Positions 14,456 through 19,121 of a DNA stretch of 19,121 bases are shown here, in pieces. Each line of letters begins with the position of its first letter. The stretch's first letter is position 1. The stretch lies in the NCBI GenBank assembly GCA_019423795.1, contig JAHZAT010000066.1:1-19121 (forward strand), in the 5' to 3' direction. This stretch comes from Clostridiales bacterium. Its GTDB lineage: Bacteria > Bacillota > Clostridia > Lachnospirales > Lachnospiraceae. The notes below the pieces were generated by a model, which was given only the letters and a program-made list of their open reading frames with translations, made no database searches and was not told the DNA's origin. The position numbers were made by a program, and so were the translations under genes.

Positions 14456-14466
14456 AAGAACCATCC

Positions 14467-15150
14467 TTAATGTTTTGCACCATACTGTTCATAGTATGCA
14501 TCAATTGCTGCTTTTAATGTATCATCAATCACAACTTTTCCATTACATTCTTTGTTATATAAACATTCTACAACTTCTTCCATATCAACGATCGCTGCTG
14601 TATCAAATCCATATAATTCTTTCACTTCATCCAGTGCACATTTTTCTCCGCCTTTACCGATTTCCATACGGTTTAAGGATACCATTAATCCAACGATCTC
14701 TACGTTTGCTGCTCCTTTTACTTTTGGAACTGTCTCTTCCATGGATTTACCAGATGTTGTAACATCTTCGATCATGATCACGCGGTCACCGTCTTTTAAT
14801 TCGCTTCCAAGGAAGTTTCCTTTATCTGCACCATGATCTTTTGCTTCCTTACGGTCAGAACAATAACGAACTTCTTTTCCATATAATTCGCTGTATGCGA
14901 TCGCTGTTACAACTCCTAATGGAATTCCTTTGTATGCAGGTCCGAATAACACATCAAAATCATCTCCATAAGTACTATGGATTGCTTTTGCATAATATTC
15001 TCCAAGTCTCTTTAACTGAGATCCTGTCACATAAGCTCCTGCATTCATGAAAAATGGAGATTTTCTTCCACTCTTTAATGTAAATTCTCCAAATTTTAAT
15101 ACATCACTTTCTACCATAAATTCGATAAACTCTCTCTTATACTGTTCCAT
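14467..15150 (-). CDS. pyrE: Orotate phosphoribosyltransferase
   Basis: Joins orotate and PRPP to give OMP, the fifth step of UMP synthesis. The 227-aa length fits the bacterial form. The substrate loop 'LKSGRKSPFF' (25-34), the flexible catalytic loop 'SDRKEAKDHG' (98-107) and the PRPP signature 'VIMIEDVTTSGKS' (124-136) are all visible. The ribosome site GGAGG lies about 12 bases upstream, just inside the end of the CBS gene. It acts right after PyrD and before PyrF, both encoded upstream in the same run. Confidence 0.98.
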   Translation of the reverse strand: MEQYKREFIEFMVESDVLKFGEFTLKSGRKSPFFMNAGAYVTGSQLKRLGEYYAKAIHSTYGDDFDVLFGPAYKGIPLGVVTAIAYSELYGKEVRYCSDRKEAKDHGADKGNFLGSELKDGDRVIMIEDVTTSGKSMEETVPKVKGAANVEIVGLMVSLNRMEIGKGGEKCALDEVKELYGFDTAAIVDMEEVVECLYNKECNGKVVIDDTLKAAIDAYYEQYGAKH

Positions 15151-15170
15151 CTTCTATTTAAACCTCCATC

Positions 15171-15590
15171 TTATTCATTCTTTGCTAATTTGCGGTATTC
15201 GTCATAATAAAAACGAATCACATCTTTTCTTGTCACGATCCCGATAAATTTCTCCTGATCATCAATGACCGGAACAAAATTCTGATCTGTGATTACATCG
15301 ACAAGATCATCCATATCTGTGCTGATCGTCACTGCCTGAATGTTTCTCTTTCTCTTTACATCCATAAGTTTGACTTTCTCAGCTTCTGATATATTCCAAT
15401 GACACATAGATTCCATGGCACGCAATACATCACCTTCTGTGATCGTTCCTGCGTATTTACCATCATCAGTTAATGTCGGCACTGCTGAATATCCATGATA
15501 TTTTAGTTTTTCAAATGCCTGCCTTAAACTTTCATTGGCAGGGATATAGGCAACCTCACTTTTCGGAGTCAGGAAAAATAAAATATTCAT
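15171..15590 (-). CDS. Stand-alone CBS-domain pair protein (CbpB/DarB-like)
   Basis: At 139 aa it is almost entirely two CBS domains (about 8-62 and 83-132). Each ends in the usual turn-helix: GTITEGDVL (48-56) and GIVTRKDVI (117-125). CBS pairs bind adenine nucleotides. The size and layout resemble Bacillus YkuL/DarB (CbpB), a c-di-AMP-binding regulator, for example KYHGYSAVPTL versus its KTGYTAIPVL. That likeness is by eye, and the true ligand could be AMP, ATP or c-di-AMP. It has a strong AAGGAGG site 8 bases before the ATG and lies between pyrD and pyrE with 22- and 20-base gaps, so it is made together with the pyrimidine enzymes. Confidence 0.88.
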   Translation of the reverse strand: MNILFFLTPKSEVAYIPANESLRQAFEKLKYHGYSAVPTLTDDGKYAGTITEGDVLRAMESMCHWNISEAEKVKLMDVKRKRNIQAVTISTDMDDLVDVITDQNFVPVIDDQEKFIGIVTRKDVIRFYYDEYRKLAKNE

Positions 15591-15612
15591 ACCCTCATCC
15601 TCCTTTTATTAT

Positions 15613-16515
15613 CTATTTGACACATCCGATCAATTCGTTAATATCATTAATCTGATGTCTTTCCATGTAAGTTTTGATTCCATCAACAACTTCAAGTGTC
15701 GTTGCAGGATTGATAAAGTTTGCTGTTCCTACTGATACCGCTGTTGCACCAGCCATGATAAACTCTAATGCATCCTCAGCTGTTGAGATTCCACCCATAC
15801 CGATAATTGGCACATCCACAGCGTTAGCAACCTGATATACCATACGGACAGCAACTGGTTTGATCGCTGGTCCGGACATCCCACCTGTCTTATTGGCAAG
15901 CACAAAATCTCTTCTTTCAATATCGATCTTCATTCCTGTTAATGTATTAATCAAAGAAAGAGCATCACTTCCTGCATCAACTGCAGCTTTTGCCATCTCT
16001 GTGATATCTGTGACATTCGGGCTTAACTTCATGATGATCGGCTGTTTTGCTTTTGCTTTCACTGCCTTCGTAATATCATATAACGCTTTTGGATCCTGTC
16101 CAAAAGCAATCCCGCCTTCTTTCACATTCGGACAAGATACATTAATCTCTAATAAATCTACTGGCTGGTCAGCAAATCTTTCTACAACCTCGAGATAATC
16201 CTTTTCGGATTTTCCACAAACATTAACAATGATCGTTGCTCCGGCTTTCTTAAGATATGGAATATCTCGTTCAACAAACACATCGATCCCAGGATTCTGC
16301 AATCCGATCGCATTTAACATACCACCATATACCTCTGCAACTCTAGGCACAGGATTCCCCGGCCATGGAACATTAGCAACTCCTTTGGTTGTCACTGCTC
16401 CTAATTTGGAAAGGTCGACAAATTCACTGAATTCTTCTCCGGAACCAAATGTTCCTGATCCTGTTGTCACAGGGTTCTTCATTGTTACTCCGGCAATATC
16501 AACTGATAAATTCAT
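15613..16515 (-). CDS. pyrD: Dihydroorotate dehydrogenase, catalytic subunit (class 1B)
   Basis: FMN enzyme that oxidises dihydroorotate to orotate; in class 1B it forms a complex with PyrK and uses NAD+. The 300-aa product starts MNLSVDIAGVTMKNPV. Key parts are GSGTFGSG (flavin region), NAIGLQNPG (68-76), NVSCPN with the catalytic base Cys128, and the C-terminal FMN-phosphate site GMGGISTAEDA and AGATAVSVGT. The ATG at 16515 overlaps the pyrK stop by one base (TAATG) and follows a strong GGGAGGTGG site. A longer frame to 16560 has no supporting ribosome site. The Cys base and adjacent pyrK support class 1B. Confidence 0.97.
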   Translation of the reverse strand: MNLSVDIAGVTMKNPVTTGSGTFGSGEEFSEFVDLSKLGAVTTKGVANVPWPGNPVPRVAEVYGGMLNAIGLQNPGIDVFVERDIPYLKKAGATIIVNVCGKSEKDYLEVVERFADQPVDLLEINVSCPNVKEGGIAFGQDPKALYDITKAVKAKAKQPIIMKLSPNVTDITEMAKAAVDAGSDALSLINTLTGMKIDIERRDFVLANKTGGMSGPAIKPVAVRMVYQVANAVDVPIIGMGGISTAEDALEFIMAGATAVSVGTANFINPATTLEVVDGIKTYMERHQINDINELIGCVK

Positions 16516-17282
16516 TATAGTTCCACCTCCCTGGCGTCGAATACTGGCCCATCTTTGCAAACACGTTTGTTATGAACATGTGAATGGGAATCTACGTCTT
16601 TTGACTTGCAAACACAGGCTAAGCATGCACCGATTCCACATGCCATTCTCTCTTCCATAGAAATCTGTGCTTCGATCCCCATCTCTTCTGCATATGCTTT
16701 GATTCCTCGAAGCATTGGTGTTGGACCACATGCATAGATGATGCTTCCTTCCACGCCCTGCTCTTTGATCGCATCAATGACATTTCCCTTCGTTCCAAAA
16801 GATCCGTCTTCTGTAGAGATCACAACATCTCCAACTGCCTCAAATTCGTCTTTTAAGAACATATCACTGTCACGGTATCCTAAAACTGCTGTTTTGTCGC
16901 AATCTAACTGCTTCATTAATTCTAACATCGGAGGAATTCCGATTCCTCCACCGATTAAAATTGCTTTTTTGTCTTTCTGTGTAAATCCGTTTCCTAAAGG
17001 TCCTAAGATTTTGACCATCTCACCTTCTTTGTAATCGGATAATTCCTTCGTTCCATCTCCAACCGTACGATAGACGATCCTTAATGTCCCTGCTTCTTTA
17101 TCGATCCCACAGATACTGATCGGTCTTGGAAGGATCTTACTCTTGTTATTCAGATAAACAGAAATAAACTGTCCTGCTTTTGCTTCTTTCGCAATCTCTT
17201 CTGCTTTCAATGTCATATCAAAGATTCCGTCTGATAAAGATGTATGACGAATGATCTCTGCCATTACCTGTTTCTTACTCAT
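16515..17282 (-). CDS. pyrK: Dihydroorotate dehydrogenase, electron transfer subunit
   Basis: FAD and [2Fe-2S] subunit that passes electrons from PyrD to NAD+. The 255-aa product shows the flavin-binding RPISI motif (53-57), the nucleotide-binding GGGIGIPP (111-118) and the cluster cysteines 215, 220, 223 and 242 in the order C-x4-C-x2-C...C, with a His/Ser-rich loop (HSHVHNKR) before the last Cys. The ATG at 17282 has AAGGAG 9 bases upstream; an in-frame GTG at 17321 lacks such support. It lies 54 bases after pyrF and overlaps pyrD by one base. Confidence 0.97.
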   Translation of the reverse strand: MSKKQVMAEIIRHTSLSDGIFDMTLKAEEIAKEAKAGQFISVYLNNKSKILPRPISICGIDKEAGTLRIVYRTVGDGTKELSDYKEGEMVKILGPLGNGFTQKDKKAILIGGGIGIPPMLELMKQLDCDKTAVLGYRDSDMFLKDEFEAVGDVVISTEDGSFGTKGNVIDAIKEQGVEGSIIYACGPTPMLRGIKAYAEEMGIEAQISMEERMACGIGACLACVCKSKDVDSHSHVHNKRVCKDGPVFDAREVEL

Positions 17283-17336
17283 CTTGCAATTCTCCTTTAT
17301 CTGGCTGTTTTCTTTACTCACAAAATAGGTGATCTT

Positions 17337-18260
17337 TTATTTTACCCAGGCCTGTTTTAAATCTTCTTTCATATCAAGAACAGCCTGTCTTGATGCATCT
17401 GCGTAATTTTCTTCTCCAAACTGACTGTAAGCATCCTGTTTATATGCACAGATGATTCCTCTGGAAGAATTAATGATCGCACCTAATCCATCTTCGTTAA
17501 AGAATGGCGCAAGATCCTTTGCCTGACCACCCTGTGCTCCGTATCCTGGAACTAAGATGTATGATTTTGGCATGATCTTTCTTAATACTTCTCCCATCTT
17601 AGGATAAGTTGCTCCAACAACGGCACCGATATAGCTGTAAGAATCTCCCATCAGTTCTTCTCCCCAGGAAGCAACTTTCTCGGCTACCATCTCATATAAC
17701 GGTTTTCCATCGATCTCCTGATCCTGGAATTCTCCGCTGGATGGGTTTGATGTCTTAACTAAGATGAACATTCCCTTCTTCTCTTCTTTACATACTTCCA
17801 TAAATGGACGGATTCCATCACTTCCAAGATATGGATTAACTGTTACAAAATCTTCACAAAATCCGCTGTATGTCTTGCTTCCCACTGCAACCTTTCCTAC
17901 ATGACCGATCGCATAAGCTTTGGATGTTGATCCAATATCTCCACGTTTGATATCTCCGATGATCACAAGACCTTTGCTCTTTGCATATTCACATGTCTTA
18001 TTAAATGCAACAAGTCCTGGAACTCCAAATTGTTCATACATAGCGATCTGTGGCTTAACTGCTGGAATCAGATCATAAATTGCATCAATGATTCCTTTGT
18101 TATACTGCCAGATTGCCTCTGCTGCTCCTTCTAAAGTCTCACCATATTCAGCAAATGCTGCTTTCTTAATATATTCTGGTACATAATCAAGCATTGGATC
18201 TAATCCAACAACAATAGGGGCATCTAATTTTTTAATATTGTTTACTAACTGATTGATCAT
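17337..18260 (-). CDS. pyrF: Orotidine 5'-phosphate decarboxylase (type 2)
   Basis: Decarboxylates OMP to UMP, the last step of the pathway. At 307 aa it is the long type-2 form rather than the roughly 240-aa type 1. The catalytic D-x-K-x-x-D set is at Asp103, Lys105 and Asp108 in GDIKRGDIGST. The N-terminal VVGLDPM and the C-terminal 'VPGYGAQGG' phosphate-binding loop and 'NSSRGI' are present. It is the first gene of the minus-strand pyr-pur block. ATG has AAAGGAG about 6 bases upstream and a TATAAT box 39 bases from the start codon. Confidence 0.97.
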   Translation of the reverse strand: MINQLVNNIKKLDAPIVVGLDPMLDYVPEYIKKAAFAEYGETLEGAAEAIWQYNKGIIDAIYDLIPAVKPQIAMYEQFGVPGLVAFNKTCEYAKSKGLVIIGDIKRGDIGSTSKAYAIGHVGKVAVGSKTYSGFCEDFVTVNPYLGSDGIRPFMEVCKEEKKGMFILVKTSNPSSGEFQDQEIDGKPLYEMVAEKVASWGEELMGDSYSYIGAVVGATYPKMGEVLRKIMPKSYILVPGYGAQGGQAKDLAPFFNEDGLGAIINSSRGIICAYKQDAYSQFGEENYADASRQAVLDMKEDLKQAWVK

Positions 18261-18298
18261 CGAACTCTCCTTTATATCTTTTTCTTATATTTCAAAAG

Positions 18299-18326
18299 AT
18301 TATACCCTTTCTCATTTATTGATTAA
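18299..18326 (-). promoter_or_regulatory. Promoter of the pyr cluster
   Basis: The minus strand has a perfect TATAAT (18304-18299). The -35 is weak, at best TTAATC (18326-18321) at 16 bases. The start site near 18292 leaves a leader of only about 31 bases before the pyrF ATG, too short for a PyrR-type attenuator or any known riboswitch. Confidence 0.55.
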
Positions 18327-18350
18327 GGTATATTCAATTTATCTTATCAC

Positions 18351-18380
18351 AAAAAGGGAGTTTCGTCTACGAAACTCCCT
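18351..18380 (-). terminator. Intrinsic terminator of the HAD gene
   Basis: A perfect 11-bp stem AGGGAGTTTCG (18355-18365) / CGAAACTCCCT (18370-18380) with loop TCTA is followed on the minus strand by TTTTTGTG. It lies 22 bases past the HAD stop and separates that gene from the pyr promoter. Confidence 0.92.
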
Positions 18381-18401
18381 AAAATCAATTTTAAATTTGT
18401 A

Positions 18402-19061
18402 TTACAATTCTTTTGCAAAGGAAAAATCCTGCATAACTTCTATAACTCCTGGACGTTTTAAAAATTCTTCTTCATTTTCCTTGTCACAGATCACAACGAT
18501 CTGTTCACATCCTGCATCATATGCATTTCGGATTCCAGAATTGGAATCTTCATAAATTCTGATGTCTTTCATATCAATGCCGATCACATCGGCTGCTTTA
18601 TGAAACATTGCGATCTTATTCTCATATGTTCCATCATCATAAACGATATCTTCTGGCTTGATCCAGCGGTCCAGTCCAAAGGACTCAATAAAGAAATCAA
18701 TATTTTCTTTGATTGATGCACTAGCAATCGTAAATGGAATATCTTTTTCTTTCAAATGATCAAAAAACTCACATACACCATCTACCAGATGAAATTTTTC
18801 CGTATCTTCTTTACAGAATTGACGATAATATTCTTCTTTTTTCTGAGAATATTTTTCTAATTCTTCTTTTGTTGCCTTCCCATCTGTAAAATATAAAATA
18901 TTTTGTATATTTGGTGTTCCGTTTAGTTTCGTATGTAATTCCTCTAACGTGATTTCTTTTCCTCGTAAGATCTTAGAAATCTCATTCCACGCTTTCACAT
19001 GTTTATCATTGTCAAAAAATAATGTTCCATTGAAATCAAAAATGATTCCCTGATATTCCAT
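18402..19061 (-). CDS. HAD superfamily hydrolase (beta-phosphoglucomutase-like group), variant motif I
   Basis: The 219-aa product has the HAD fold motifs with a helical cap after motif I: nucleophile Asp9 in IIFDFNGTLF, motif II Ser (TIASAS, 114-116), motif III Lys149 (ENKIAMF) and motif IV IYEDSNSGIRNAYDAG (169-184). The EDS..GI...AG form places it near the beta-phosphoglucomutase/phosphatase subfamily. Motif I has Asn11 where most phosphatases and mutases have the acid/base Asp. The substrate is unknown; a small sugar phosphate is a guess. The ATG follows GGAGG with an 8-base spacer. It ends at its own terminator. Confidence 0.88.
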   Translation of the reverse strand: MEYQGIIFDFNGTLFFDNDKHVKAWNEISKILRGKEITLEELHTKLNGTPNIQNILYFTDGKATKEELEKYSQKKEEYYRQFCKEDTEKFHLVDGVCEFFDHLKEKDIPFTIASASIKENIDFFIESFGLDRWIKPEDIVYDDGTYENKIAMFHKAADVIGIDMKDIRIYEDSNSGIRNAYDAGCEQIVVICDKENEEEFLKRPGVIEVMQDFSFAKEL

Positions 19062-19083
19062 TTCTCATTCCTCCATTGCAATT

Positions 19084-19121
19084 TTACAGTTCTTTTGTCT
19101 TGCTTACTTCGCGATACCAGT
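19084..19121 (-). CDS. Possible 3' end of a gene running in from the right edge
   Basis: One minus-strand frame from the edge reads WYREVSKTKEL then TAA (stop 19086-19084), ending 22 bases before the HAD start. That spacing would fit an operon with the HAD gene. The stretch is too short to judge coding or to identify; the other two frames are less protein-like but cannot be excluded. Confidence 0.3.
   Translation of the reverse strand, partial: WYREVSKTKEL

Noticed and set aside
13979..14464. Reading the VanZ-like gene as a glycopeptide-resistance gene
   Set aside because: No vanHAX or vanRS-like neighbours; the family is widespread and chromosomal members mostly have no proven resistance role.
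15591..15645. Internal promoter before the CBS gene (TTGATC with TAATAA at 16 bases on the minus strand)
   Set aside because: The -10 match is poor and the gene is tightly packed after pyrD, so co-transcription explains its expression better.
16516..16560. Longer pyrD start at 16560 giving 15 extra residues
   Set aside because: Would overlap pyrK by 46 bases without a suitable ribosome site, while ATG at 16515 has a very strong site and begins at the conserved N-terminus.
1..19121. CRISPR array, insertion sequence, prophage, integrase or toxin-antitoxin pair
   Set aside because: No regularly spaced repeats, transposase or integrase motifs, or terminal inverted repeats seen; every large frame has a core-gene or simple accessory explanation.

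Overview
The window is AT-rich and densely coded. It has strong Shine-Dalgarno sequences, near-consensus sigma-A promoters, intrinsic terminators and a mostly minus-strand layout. A type-B dihydroorotate dehydrogenase (PyrD+PyrK), a long type-2 PyrF, a DUF1836 gene beside a YerC-type TrpR protein and a PcrA helicase point to a low-GC Firmicute, most likely a Lachnospiraceae gut anaerobe (Anaerostipes/Roseburia-like). The genus cannot be fixed from this sequence alone. I see no insertion sequence, phage, integrase, CRISPR array or island boundary, so this looks like ordinary core chromosome.

Left part (1-7.3 kb): a truncated tRNA-Pro(UGG) with a near-perfect promoter; a small membrane protein with an acidic repeat tail; pcrA; a plus-strand DUF1836 gene converging on a yerC/TrpR-like regulator through a palindrome that carries both stop codons; an AGCS sodium:amino-acid symporter under a singlet glycine riboswitch with an intrinsic terminator; and a divergent NSS-family sodium-coupled transporter. 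The NSS gene is separated from purD by a 17-bp bidirectional terminator.

Right part (7.3-18.3 kb): twelve tightly packed minus-strand genes, in transcription order pyrF-pyrK-pyrD-CBS protein-pyrE-VanZ-like-small membrane protein-M29 aminopeptidase-purE-amidase-purM-purN-purD. Many junctions overlap by 1-8 bases. The pyr genes supply the last steps of UMP synthesis (DHO oxidation, OPRT, OMP decarboxylation). The pur genes supply GAR synthesis, GAR formylation, AIR synthesis and AIR carboxylation. A good promoter inside the 3' end of the aminopeptidase gene can drive purE-purD separately, so the block is probably two overlapping transcription units.

Right end: a HAD-family phosphatase-like gene with its own terminator, preceded by what may be the tail of another gene.

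Nothing here is clearly a new biological system. The points most worth a second look are the CBS-domain (adenylate-sensor-like) gene embedded between pyrD and pyrE, the pyr-pur supercluster with cell-wall and peptidase passengers, the predicted OFF-type glycine riboswitch, a palindrome on the yerC promoter, and a HAD protein with Asn in place of the usual second catalytic Asp.
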